Part shown: piece by piece, positions 16,987-24,778 of the stretch
Layout: each line of letters begins with the position of its first letter
How positions within the stretch are numbered: position 1 is the stretch's first letter
Source: G965230065 sp965230065
Lineage (GTDB): Bacteria > Bacteroidota > Bacteroidia > Cytophagales > Cyclobacteriaceae
NCBI GenBank assembly: GCA_965230065.1
Contig: OZ245942.1
Coordinates: 4,216,001-4,280,000, forward strand
DNA length: 64,000 bases
Direction of reading: 5' to 3'
Notes under the pieces: model-generated
The model's database searches: none
Told to the model about the DNA's origin: nothing
What the model saw: the letters and a program-made list of their open reading frames with translations, nothing else
Made by a program: the position numbers and the translations under genes

Positions 16987-17994
16987 TTACTCTTGTTGCA
17001 GGGCCTTCTTGAAATATCTTCCCTGGCGGGTAGGCGTAAAATCCCAATCGCTGATGAGCATGGGCGACCATTGGGCATCAAACACCCAAACGGTATAAGA
17101 AATACCTCTTTCCGTGCAGTATTGGGTTATTGCATCTCCGTAAGACTCATCGCCAATTACGGGAACATGCGCCCCTCTTTCACCGGCTCCGGAAAAGCCA
17201 ATTTCTGTTAAAATCAATGGATATTTTTCGGCTACAAAACCCCAGTCGGCAGTCCATTGAGGTACCCAGGGCTTTTTGCGTTTCATGGGGTATGGGTGGC
17301 TTACATAGGCAATGCCCTCTGCATCTATGGGGGCCGTAGCTACAGGCGTGAGGTCATAAGCCCAGTTAAACCCGGCTACAAGGGGAATCGCTTTGGCCCC
17401 ATGCGCCCGCACAATGGTAATCATCTCTTCCACAATTTCTTTCCACTGCGGCCAGGTACATACACCGTATTTGCCACTGGCGGTAGTAGGTTCATTAAAA
17501 AGCTCAAAAAAGGCCACGGTTGTGTTGTCCTTAAAGTGTTCGGCCATGGTTTGCCAAAACTCAAATGTCTCCTTTTGGGTGGTTTCGTACATGGGGTGCT
17601 GATACAGGTGCGAGCGAAGGTTACCAATGCTGTGCCAGTCGATGATTACGTACATGCCCAGCTCCTGTGCCCATTCCACGCCCTGGTCGAGTAATTTCAG
17701 GTAGTTTTCCCTGCCCCGTTCCCTCCATGCACGGGGATGCACCGGAAAACGAACGATGTTGGCACCCCAGCTTTTCATGGCTTCAAAATATTCCGGGTTC
17801 CAATGCCCTTCCCTGGCTAGTTTGTCGGGGTCACTCGTATCCAGCCCTTTGAATATTACCACTTCTCCCTCTTCATTTACGAAGGTATTGCCCGATACGC
17901 TGATTTGGCTCAGGCTTGCTGAACCCTGAGGATGGGCCTTGCCTGCAAACAGGGTAATACCAGCGACCAGAAAAGTAGTAAAAAGAACTTTCAT
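16987..17994 (-). CDS. Glycoside hydrolase family 5 endoglucanase-like enzyme
   Basis: A protein of 335 residues with a signal peptide (GITLFAGKAHPQG). A single TIM-barrel domain follows, with family 5 landmarks: NIVRFPVHP near 79-87, MYVIIDWHS near 114-122, the acid/base in ELFNEP (E168), VSHPYP near 231-236, and the nucleophile in LTEIGFSG (E264). This is the usual length for a free-standing bacterial cellulase-like GH5 without a carbohydrate-binding module. It probably cleaves beta-1,4-glucan or mannan in the periplasm or outside; the substrate cannot be told from sequence. It starts only 6 nt after the pntB stop and precedes the two VCBS genes, so it may be co-transcribed with the transhydrogenase operon. 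Confidence 0.9.
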   Translation of the reverse strand: MKVLFTTFLVAGITLFAGKAHPQGSASLSQISVSGNTFVNEEGEVVIFKGLDTSDPDKLAREGHWNPEYFEAMKSWGANIVRFPVHPRAWRERGRENYLKLLDQGVEWAQELGMYVIIDWHSIGNLRSHLYQHPMYETTQKETFEFWQTMAEHFKDNTTVAFFELFNEPTTASGKYGVCTWPQWKEIVEEMITIVRAHGAKAIPLVAGFNWAYDLTPVATAPIDAEGIAYVSHPYPMKRKKPWVPQWTADWGFVAEKYPLILTEIGFSGAGERGAHVPVIGDESYGDAITQYCTERGISYTVWVFDAQWSPMLISDWDFTPTRQGRYFKKALQQE

Positions 17995-18000
17995 AAATAG

Positions 18001-19386
18001 TTATGCATTGTCCACTTCCTCTTTCAGTTTGTTGAGGCTGCTTTTGGCATCCCCAAAGAGCATCTTGGTTTTTTCACCAAAGAACAAGGGGTTTTGGATA
18101 CCGGCATAGCCTGTGCTCATACTTCTCTTCAGTACTACAACTGTTTTGGCAGACTCTACGTCTATGATGGGCATGCCGTAGATAGGGCTTCCTGCATCTT
18201 CTTTGGCTGCGGGGTTTACCACATCGTTGGCACCAATTACCAAAACCACATCGGTGCTTTTTAGTTCTTTGTTGGCATCTTCCAGTTCAAGCAATTTAGG
18301 ATAGGGTACGTCAGCTTCGGCCAGCAGTACGTTCATGTGCCCCGGCATACGGCCTGCCACCGGGTGAATGGCATATTTTACGTCAACCCCTTCGGCTTCC
18401 AGGAGGTGTTCCAATTCATGGCATACGTGCTGGGCCTGGGCAACGGCCAGTCCATAGCCCGGTACAATGATTACTTTTTCAGAATATTTGAGCTGAATGG
18501 CCAGGTCGTTCGGTGTTACTTCTTTCACTACTTTCTCCCGCCCATCGTCGGAACTGGAGCCGCTGCTGCTGAAGCCCCCAATAATTACATTAAAGAGCGA
18601 ACGGTTCATGGCCTGGCACATGAGTACTGTAAGGATGGTACCAGATGCACCTACCAAAATGCCACCAACCAGCATTACCTGATTGCCATAGATAAGGCCA
18701 GCCAGTGCTGCCCCAATTCCGGTAAAAGAGTTGAGCAGGGAAATAACCACGGGCATATCGCCGCCTCCAATGGGTGTAACAAAAGTAACTCCATACACTA
18801 ATGAGAGTGCTAATAATACCATTACCAGGTTGAAGTTGATAGACGGTAGTGCCAGAAAATACCCGGCAATGCCCAAAATGGCAACCAAGAGGAAAATATT
18901 TATCACTTTAGGCGCTGGCAGTACGAGTGAGTCACGCAGGAAACCTTCTAATTTGCCGTAGGCTACCAAACTACCCGTGAAGGAAATACTGCCTATGAAC
19001 AAGGCGAAGAAGGTAGTGAGTGCCTGTCCGTTCAGCAGGGACGTATTTTCGGGATAGTTCATAAATTCTACGAGGGCAATGAGCATAGAACAGGCCCCGC
19101 CCAGTCCGTTGAAAAGGGAAACCATCTCGGGCATGGCGGTCATTTTTACCTTTTTTGCCACAATGTAACCAACGATACCACCTACCAGAAAACCGGCCCC
19201 AATCCAACCGTAGTTGTTATTGGTGGTTTCCACGGGGTAAAATAATGTTACGATAATGCCCAGCCCCATGCCGGCAGCGGCCATGAGGTTTCCATTCCGG
19301 GCAGTGTCAGGGCTACTCAGTTTTTTCAGCCCAATGATAAACAGCACAATGCTGATGAGGTATATGAAGTCGATTGTAGTTACCAA
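18001..19386 (-). CDS. pntB: NAD(P) transhydrogenase, beta subunit
   Basis: A protein of 461 residues, normal length for PntB. The first 280 or so residues are very hydrophobic, with about nine membrane helices that form part of the proton channel (for example SLFNGLGGACSMLIALVEF). The C-terminal domain III binds NADP: IVPGYGLAVAQAQH, HPVAGRMPGHMNVLLAEA, VIGANDVVNPAA and VVLKRSMSTGYAGI are the classic landmarks. Together with PntAA and PntAB it uses the proton gradient to reduce NADP+ with NADH in the inner membrane. It is the third gene of the operon; a 74-nt gap with a small hairpin separates it from pntAB. Confidence 0.97.
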   Translation of the reverse strand: MVTTIDFIYLISIVLFIIGLKKLSSPDTARNGNLMAAAGMGLGIIVTLFYPVETTNNNYGWIGAGFLVGGIVGYIVAKKVKMTAMPEMVSLFNGLGGACSMLIALVEFMNYPENTSLLNGQALTTFFALFIGSISFTGSLVAYGKLEGFLRDSLVLPAPKVINIFLLVAILGIAGYFLALPSINFNLVMVLLALSLVYGVTFVTPIGGGDMPVVISLLNSFTGIGAALAGLIYGNQVMLVGGILVGASGTILTVLMCQAMNRSLFNVIIGGFSSSGSSSDDGREKVVKEVTPNDLAIQLKYSEKVIIVPGYGLAVAQAQHVCHELEHLLEAEGVDVKYAIHPVAGRMPGHMNVLLAEADVPYPKLLELEDANKELKSTDVVLVIGANDVVNPAAKEDAGSPIYGMPIIDVESAKTVVVLKRSMSTGYAGIQNPLFFGEKTKMLFGDAKSSLNKLKEEVDNA

Positions 19387-19426
19387 AGCAGAAAGTAGTT
19401 TATAGTTTAATGTTAACAGACAGACC

Positions 19427-19455
19427 GAAGACCGAAGAAAAAAACTCCGGTCTTC
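19427..19455. repeat. Small hairpin inside the pnt operon
   Basis: GAAGACCG (19427-19434) and CGGTCTTC (19448-19455) pair with a 13-nt loop. It lies between pntAB and pntB. The same core word GAAGACCG recurs in the hairpin after cmoA at 21771-21803, which suggests a dispersed repeat family. Confidence 0.6.
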
Positions 19456-19460
19456 CGACT

Positions 19461-19772
19461 TTACTTTTTCTTCTTCTTAAACATATCCAGCATGCGGTTG
19501 GTAACGGCAAAACCGCCCACAACATTCACCATGCCCAGGGCAATGCCAAGAAATCCAAGTGTGAGGATAAGGTAATCGTCCGGGGCAGCCTGGCGGATTA
19601 GGAGAACGGCACCGATCACCACCACTCCACTGATGGCATTGGCCCCCGACATCAGGGGCGTATGCAATACCGTGGGTACATTAGAGATGACTTCTATGCC
19701 AAGAAACACGGCGAAAGTCAGGATGTAGATCATCAGCAAATTATCGCTGATAAAATGTAAAATAGTTTCCAT
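19461..19772 (-). CDS. pntAB: NAD(P) transhydrogenase, membrane alpha-2 subunit
   Basis: A protein of 103 residues with three membrane helices (MIYILTFAVFLGIEVISNVP, GANAISGVVVIGAVLLI, LILTLGFLGIALGMVNVVGG). The motif NVPTVLHTPLMSGANAISG is typical of the short subunit that corresponds to the C-terminal end of E. coli PntA. A Lys-rich tail (MFKKKKK) faces the cytoplasm. In this organism the alpha chain is split into PntAA and PntAB, as in Rhodospirillum-type enzymes. It starts 2 nt after pntAA ends, so the two are tightly coupled. Confidence 0.95.
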   Translation of the reverse strand: METILHFISDNLLMIYILTFAVFLGIEVISNVPTVLHTPLMSGANAISGVVVIGAVLLIRQAAPDDYLILTLGFLGIALGMVNVVGGFAVTNRMLDMFKKKKK

Positions 19773-19774
19773 AA

Positions 19775-20872
19775 TTAGTTGTTGTATAAGTTTTCACCTT
19801 CGTGCGTAACGCAGGTTGATTTGATCATATCGTTGTCAAAATCCAGGTTCAGTTGGCCTTCGTTCAGGAGAACCTTTAGGAAATTGAAAATATTCCGGCT
19901 GTACAACTGGCTGGCATGCATGGGCATTTTAGATTCCAGGTGGGAGTCGCCAATAATTGTAACTTCGTGACGGACAATGGTTTTGTCATTTTCGGTTAGC
20001 TCGCAGTTTCCACCTCCGGCAGCGGCCAAATCTACAATTACACTGCCCGGTTTCATTTCCTCTACCATTTCTTTCGTTACCAAAATGGGTGCTTTTTTAC
20101 CCCGCAGCAAAGCCGTAGATATCACCACATCTGCTTTGACGATTTTTTCCCGTATAAGCTCACGCTGTTTTTGTTTGTATTCTTCGGTTTGTTCTACGGC
20201 ATAGCCTCCGGCGGCTTTATCATCTTTTGCCCCTTCCACTTCTACAAACTTGGCCCCCAGGCTTTGCACTTCTTCTTTGGCAGCCAGTCGGGTATCAAAA
20301 GCTTCTACAACAGAACCCAAACGCTTGGCTGTGGCAACGGCTTGCAAACCGGCCACGCCTGCGCCCAAAATCAGCACTTTGGCAGGTGGTATTGTACCGG
20401 CAGCGGTAGAAAGCATGGGGAAATACCGGGGCAAATGGGTAGCTGCTTCCAGCACTGCCCTGTAACCCGAAAGAGAGGCCATAGACGATAACACATCTTT
20501 GTCCTGGGCTATGGTAGACCGGGGCATCATGTCCATGCTGAATGCCGTAATTCCATATTGGCTCAGCTCTTCACCGATTTTCGGATTGGCAAAAGGCTGG
20601 AAAGAAGAAATAAGCGCAGCACCTTTTGATAGTTTTTTGAGTACCCCTGCATCGGGTGGATAGACTTTGATGAGTAGCTCAGATTGCTGGAGGACTGCAT
20701 CCCTGTCAGTAACAGTGGCACCGGCTTCTGTAAAATCTTCATCGGAAAAAAAAGAACCTTTCCCGGCTCCTTTTTCTACCAGTATTTCATTGTGGTCAGT
20801 GAGTTTCTGTACGGTTTCAGGGATGAGTGCTATACGAGCATCTTCTGATTCGGTAATTATTCCAATACGCAT
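19775..20872 (-). CDS. pntAA: NAD(P) transhydrogenase, NAD-binding alpha-1 subunit
   Basis: A protein of 365 residues homologous to alanine dehydrogenase/PntA domain I. The signature region MMPRSTIAQDKDVLSSMASL lies near residues 117-136. The Rossmann loop VLILGAGVAGLQAVATAKRL near 167-186 binds NAD(H), and VIVDLAAAGGGNCELTE near 280 is the conserved C-terminal part. It is a soluble domain docked on the membrane subunits and supplies the NADH side of transhydrogenation. First gene of the operon; divergent from cmoA across a 157-nt gap that must hold both promoters. Confidence 0.96.
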   Translation of the reverse strand: MRIGIITESEDARIALIPETVQKLTDHNEILVEKGAGKGSFFSDEDFTEAGATVTDRDAVLQQSELLIKVYPPDAGVLKKLSKGAALISSFQPFANPKIGEELSQYGITAFSMDMMPRSTIAQDKDVLSSMASLSGYRAVLEAATHLPRYFPMLSTAAGTIPPAKVLILGAGVAGLQAVATAKRLGSVVEAFDTRLAAKEEVQSLGAKFVEVEGAKDDKAAGGYAVEQTEEYKQKQRELIREKIVKADVVISTALLRGKKAPILVTKEMVEEMKPGSVIVDLAAAGGGNCELTENDKTIVRHEVTIIGDSHLESKMPMHASQLYSRNIFNFLKVLLNEGQLNLDFDNDMIKSTCVTHEGENLYNN

Positions 20873-21029
20873 TTGCTGGTTAGGTTGTGCTTCTGATATG
20901 AAACTATGGTTCTAATTCCAGCGCAAACTTATGCCATAGGAGGGTTGTTTTGCAAGATTTTCTCGTTTTATTTGATTCCATCATGTTTCCACCTAATTTT
21001 GAGCACAATTTTTTAAAGTTTTTTGAACA

Positions 21030-21767
21030 ATGAGCCAAAAAGAAGAACCCAAAGACAAAGTATTCAACAAGCCCGGCCCGGCAGCTGATTTTAAATTCGG
21101 CGATAAGGTGGTGAAGGTATTCGACGATATGGTGACCCGATCGGTACCTTTTTATTTAGAATTTCAGCGGATGATTACTGAAATGGCTGCTGATTTCGCG
21201 GTAGAAAACACCAACGTGTATGACCTGGGCTGCTCCACTGGCACCACACTGATTAATATCAACCAGGTAGTGCCCGACAATGTAAAGTTTGTGGGCATTG
21301 ATGACTCTCAGGAGATGCTGGATAAGTGCAAGAAAAATTTTGAGAAAGCAGGCTTTACCCGGGATTTTGAACTAACTTCTACTGATCTGAATAAAGGGAT
21401 CCGCATGGAAAACGCTTCATTGGCAGTAATGTGCCTTACCCTTCAGTTTATCCGTCCGTTGTACCGCGAAAGGCTCGTCAGTGATATTTACCGACAATTA
21501 AATGACAATGGCTGCCTCATTTTGGTAGAAAAGGTTTTGGGAGAAGACTCGCTCTTCAACCGCCTTTTTATTAAATACTACTATGATATGAAGCGCCGGA
21601 ATAATTATAGCGAAATGGAAATTTCCCAGAAAAGGGAGGCCCTGGAGAACGTATTAATTCCCTACAAGCTTGAGGAAAACCGTGAATTGCTAAAACAAAC
21701 GGGTTTCCGCTTCGTAGAAGTATTTTTCAAATGGTATAACTTCTGTGGTATTGTGGCTGTAAAATAG
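21030..21767 (+). CDS. cmoA: Carboxy-S-adenosyl-L-methionine synthase CmoA
   Basis: A protein of 245 residues, the usual CmoA length. Class I methyltransferase fold with the SAM loop YDLGCSTGTT at about residues 64-73 and the acidic GIDDSQEML after strand 2. The CmoA-specific stretch VFDDMVTRSVPFY (30-42) corresponds to the F-x-D-M-[IV]-x-R-S-V-P-x-Y signature. CmoA turns SAM and prephenate into carboxy-SAM, which CmoB uses to make the cmo5U wobble modification in tRNA. No cmoB is in the window. The next gene is an unrelated membrane methyltransferase, so functional coupling cannot be read from context. Confidence 0.88.
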   Translation: MSQKEEPKDKVFNKPGPAADFKFGDKVVKVFDDMVTRSVPFYLEFQRMITEMAADFAVENTNVYDLGCSTGTTLININQVVPDNVKFVGIDDSQEMLDKCKKNFEKAGFTRDFELTSTDLNKGIRMENASLAVMCLTLQFIRPLYRERLVSDIYRQLNDNGCLILVEKVLGEDSLFNRLFIKYYYDMKRRNNYSEMEISQKREALENVLIPYKLEENRELLKQTGFRFVEVFFKWYNFCGIVAVK

Positions 21768-21770
21768 CTG

Positions 21771-21803
21771 GAAGACGGAAGACCGCAGTATGCTTCCGTC
21801 TTC
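21771..21803. repeat. 11-bp perfect hairpin after cmoA
   Basis: GAAGACGGAAG (21771-21781) and CTTCCGTCTTC (21793-21803) pair around an 11-nt loop. The following bases GGTCTCCGGTCTTC allow an alternative pairing with GAAGACCG-type sequence. There is no T-run, so it is more likely a dispersed repeat or an mRNA-stabilising element between cmoA and the next gene than a classical terminator. Confidence 0.65.
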
Positions 21804-21847
21804 GGTCTCCGGTCTTCTGACCAAGCCAAAAAACAATAAAAAAATAA

Positions 21848-22558
21848 ATGGTCAAATTAGGCAACTTTCTCTATCATTACCGGAACTTCTTGTTTCCGCT
21901 CATTTATGCACTGCTTTTTGTGCCCTCACCTGTTATTTTTCAAAGTCCGGTTACTGCCTTTTTGGTAGGAATGCTCATCGCCTTGTTGGGGCAGGTTGTG
22001 CGTGGTGCTACCATAGGGCTTGAATACATCATCCGGGGTGGGAAAAACCGGAAAGTATATGCCGAGAAATTGGTAACCGGAGGTATTTTTAGTCATTGTC
22101 GAAACCCACTTTATGTAGGCAATGTGTTGATTATATTTGGACTGGGCTTTATCGCCAATTCTTTGCTGTTTGTTTGTATTATTGGCCCTCTCTTTGTGTT
22201 TTTTTACCAGGCCATCATCCGGGCCGAAGAAAATTTTTTGCTGAACAAATTTGGAGAAGAGTATGCCGAGTTTATGCGCACGGTCAACCGGTGGATTCCC
22301 GAATTTTCCGGTTTGGGCAAAACCCTCAGCAGCATGACATTTAACTGGAAACGGTTGGTATTGAAAGAATACAATTCTACCTACTTTTGGATGGCAGCCG
22401 CTGTGCTTTTATTGATGAAAAATATTTATGTAGGCACTACCCACAACATCTCCTTTGAAGAAGCCCGTCCTTTTCTCATCACCGCTTTTGTGGCCCTTAC
22501 CCTGGGTTATGCATTGGTACGTTACCTGAAAAAGTCTGGGAAGATGGTGAGTGAATAA
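21848..22558 (+). CDS. Membrane methyltransferase of the isoprenylcysteine/phospholipid type
   Basis: A protein of 236 residues with about five to six membrane helices (FLFPLIYALLFVP, FLVGMLIALLGQVVRG, LFVCIIGPLFVFFYQAI and two near the C-terminus). The family core is clear: GGIFSHCRNPLYVGNVLII (the R-N-P-x-Y motif, near 76-94) and RAEENFLLNKFGEEYAEF with the E-E and F-G-x-x-Y elements that bind SAM. Enzymes of this fold methylate prenylated cysteines or phosphatidylethanolamine; in bacteria the substrate is usually a lipid or a small molecule. The substrate here is unknown. It follows cmoA on the same strand after a hairpin. Confidence 0.85.
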   Translation: MVKLGNFLYHYRNFLFPLIYALLFVPSPVIFQSPVTAFLVGMLIALLGQVVRGATIGLEYIIRGGKNRKVYAEKLVTGGIFSHCRNPLYVGNVLIIFGLGFIANSLLFVCIIGPLFVFFYQAIIRAEENFLLNKFGEEYAEFMRTVNRWIPEFSGLGKTLSSMTFNWKRLVLKEYNSTYFWMAAAVLLLMKNIYVGTTHNISFEEARPFLITAFVALTLGYALVRYLKKSGKMVSE

Positions 22559-22559
22559 T

Positions 22560-22664
22560 TATGGAAAACGAAATTTAACAGTAGAACAAATCCGAAAGTT
22601 AGCCCCAATTTTAAAAGTTCCCATGGAGTTGTTAATAGGAAGCCCTATAGAAATACCCGCATAA
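22560..22664 (+). pseudogene. 3' remnant of a HigA-type antitoxin gene
   Basis: Starting directly after the methyltransferase stop, the frame from 22560 reads YGKRNLTVEQIRKLAPILKV and then PMELLIGSPIEIPA before a TAA at 22662. This matches the C-terminal end of HigA antitoxins (K-R-x-L-[TS]-[IL]-x-Q-I-R-K-L-x-x-x-L-x-[IV]-P-x-x-x-L-I). The DNA-binding part and any toxin gene are absent. It looks like the tail of a decayed toxin-antitoxin module joined to the end of the upstream gene. Confidence 0.65.
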
Positions 22665-22667
22665 CTA

Positions 22668-23108
22668 TTAGGATGCGTCAAAATACTTCTTATAAACCGG
22701 TTTCCTATACCAAAACTGCAACCAAAGTACTGGAAACAGCAAAAAATCTAAAAGCCAGAAAGGGGAACGAAAAGTAATATCATCCACAATTTCAGATTCA
22801 TTTACCTTTTTTATAATCCTGTGTTTATGCCGCCAAAAACTCAGAAAAAAAGGAAGTTTTTGCCCTTCATCTACGAAATAAAATTCTTCTTCCGATAAAT
22901 CATCTTCCACAATCAGGCTTTGCCATTGCTGTTTGAAAAAGATAAAGTTAAGTTCCAGTGAAACCACATCTCCGGTTTTACAGCCGTCAAAGCGTAACAG
23001 TTTTACGGGAGGAAACGGAGGGTTCAGTTGCATAAACAGGTCTTCATTAAACCCTTTCATTACAGCAATATAGCCTTGTGAAATTTTGGTAGTGATAGTT
23101 ATTTGCAT
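22668..23108 (-). CDS. SRPBCC (START-like) domain protein
   Basis: A protein of 146 residues. The layout is that of stand-alone SRPBCC proteins: an opening strand with KISQGYIAVMKGFNEDLFMQ, the N-P-P-F-P-x-V region, the phrase GDVVSLELNFI, then DEGQKLPFFLSFWRHKHRI and the closing helix before VYKKYFDAS. In these folds a curved sheet wraps a long helix around a hydrophobic cavity. Relatives are annotated as cell-division inhibitors or polyketide-cyclase-like without firm support. No catalytic residues can be named. It is transcribed divergently from the DUF72 gene. Confidence 0.7.
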   Translation of the reverse strand: MQITITTKISQGYIAVMKGFNEDLFMQLNPPFPPVKLLRFDGCKTGDVVSLELNFIFFKQQWQSLIVEDDLSEEEFYFVDEGQKLPFFLSFWRHKHRIIKKVNESEIVDDITFRSPFWLLDFLLFPVLWLQFWYRKPVYKKYFDAS

Positions 23109-23190
23109 TTCTAGTCATGAATATCATCTGTATCATAATCAATTTTCCATTAGATTTGTTTACACACAATGAAGAAAAGGAACAAAACCC

Positions 23191-24105
23191 ATGAAGTTTG
23201 GCAAATTAAAGGATATCAGTAAAGTTGATTTTACACTACCGCCCGACCATCCGGATACAGCAGCAACACTGAATAAATTTAAAAACTTAGAAACAAAACC
23301 TGAAATTTATATTGGTTCAGCCAAATGGGGCGAAAAAAGCCTGGTGGGAAAAATCTATCCTCCGGGCACTGCTGCCAAAGATTATTTGTACCATTATTCC
23401 CGTCAGTTCACCACGATAGAACTGAATATGACACATTACCGCATACCTACGGTGGAAATGGTAGAAAAGTGGCTGCAGCAATCCATCCCGGCTTTCAGGT
23501 TTTGTCCAAAAATTCCCCAAAGTATCAGTCATCGTAATGACTTTGGGGCGGGCATGAATGCGACCGAAAACTTTTTATCGGCACTGCATGCTTTTGGAGA
23601 TCAGTTAGGATTGCCATTTATGCAACTTCCACCTCATTTTAAGCCAGAAGCGGGCAAAAGTTTATTCAATTACCTGGAAGCATGGCCCCGGGATGTTCCA
23701 TTAGCAATAGAGTTTAGGCATGAGGAGTGGTTTGCCGACAAACGGATTGAGAAAAGAGCGTTTGACCTGCTGGAACAAATGCATATCAGCACCGTGATCA
23801 CCGATACCGCCGGACGCAGGGATGTGATTCATCAACGGCTTACTACCAATCGTGTATTCATTCGTTTTGTTGGCAATTTGCTACACCCTACTGACTTTTC
23901 CCGGATTGATGCATGGACAGAGCGTTTAAAAATATGGTTAAAAATGGGATTACAAAAAGTGTATTTTATCGTACACCAGCCCGAAGAAAATTTTTGTGTT
24001 GATTTGGCAATTTACCTGGCACAACAGCTGAATGAAAAATTACAAGTTGATGTATCGCATCCAAAACCATTGCCATTAGGCAAACAGCAAAGTTTGTTTG
24101 ATTGA
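23191..24105 (+). CDS. DUF72 (YecE-like) family protein
   Basis: A protein of 304 residues. The N-terminal YIGSAKWGEKSLVGKIYPPG followed by FTTIELNMTHYRIPT is the DUF72 opening, where a TIM-barrel-like fold starts with a G-[TS/C]-x-W element. LPFMQLPPHFKP, PLAIEFRHEEWF and TVITDTAG are the later conserved strands. DUF72 proteins are widespread; their biochemical role is unsettled, though TIM-barrel nuclease-like activity has been suggested. It appears monocistronic, with 195 nt of AT-rich sequence afterwards. Confidence 0.9.
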   Translation: MKFGKLKDISKVDFTLPPDHPDTAATLNKFKNLETKPEIYIGSAKWGEKSLVGKIYPPGTAAKDYLYHYSRQFTTIELNMTHYRIPTVEMVEKWLQQSIPAFRFCPKIPQSISHRNDFGAGMNATENFLSALHAFGDQLGLPFMQLPPHFKPEAGKSLFNYLEAWPRDVPLAIEFRHEEWFADKRIEKRAFDLLEQMHISTVITDTAGRRDVIHQRLTTNRVFIRFVGNLLHPTDFSRIDAWTERLKIWLKMGLQKVYFIVHQPEENFCVDLAIYLAQQLNEKLQVDVSHPKPLPLGKQQSLFD

Positions 24106-24301
24106 TATAACTGGTTTTCTTTTTTGCCTGTCAGGTAATGTTGCTATTAGATGAAAAATCAACGATTTTCTTGATTATCCGCGTTTTTTTATATATATAA
24201 GGTAGAAGTTTTTCTGAATTGATTCTTTCAGAACGACTTAGAATGTTGTTCTACGAAAAAATCAGAACACCATTTCTTTTTCAAATAAACTAAACCACAA
24301 C

Positions 24302-24703
24302 ATGAATTTTTCTACCTATAAACACACAATAAGGGCCACCGTATTTTTGATGGGATTCCTGTTTTTATTGGTGTCTTGCAAAGAAACCCGTACAATGGAG
24401 GTAACGGCCACTGCCTACAACTCTGTAGAAAGTCAAACCAAGAAGGGAGACCCTTTTACCGCTGCCTGGGGCGATAAATTAAAACCAGGAATGAAAGCCA
24501 TTGCTGTTTCCCGCGACCTCATCCCAGAGGGTTTAAACCATGAAACTAAAGTAAAGATTGAGGGTTTGCCCGGAACGTATGTAGTGCGGGATAAAATGAA
24601 CAAACGATGGATAAAAAAAATTGATATCTATATGGGCACTAACATTGCCGAAGCCCGGGAATGGGGAAAGCGGAAGGTAAATATTAAATGGCAAGTGGAT
24701 TAA
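24302..24703 (+). CDS. 3D-domain lipoprotein
   Basis: A protein of 133 residues. The signal peptide ends in a lipobox (LFLLVSC near residue 25). The mature part, MEVTATAYNSVESQTKKGDP ... LIPEGLNHETKVKIEGLPG ... YVVRDKMNKRWIKKIDIY, is a 3D (three-Asp) domain of the double-psi beta-barrel type seen in MltA and Firmicutes resuscitation proteins. The [KR]-x-x-K-x-D-[IL]-Y end with the catalytic-type Asp is present (KKIDIYMG). This suggests an envelope protein that binds or cleaves peptidoglycan; enzymatic activity has not been shown for most short versions. Confidence 0.82.
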   Translation: MNFSTYKHTIRATVFLMGFLFLLVSCKETRTMEVTATAYNSVESQTKKGDPFTAAWGDKLKPGMKAIAVSRDLIPEGLNHETKVKIEGLPGTYVVRDKMNKRWIKKIDIYMGTNIAEAREWGKRKVNIKWQVD

Positions 24704-24778
24704 ACAGGCTCATTGGGGCACACTTCTCCTTTTAGCATATAATCACATACTTATTTTAATGATAAAAAACCAGGTAGT

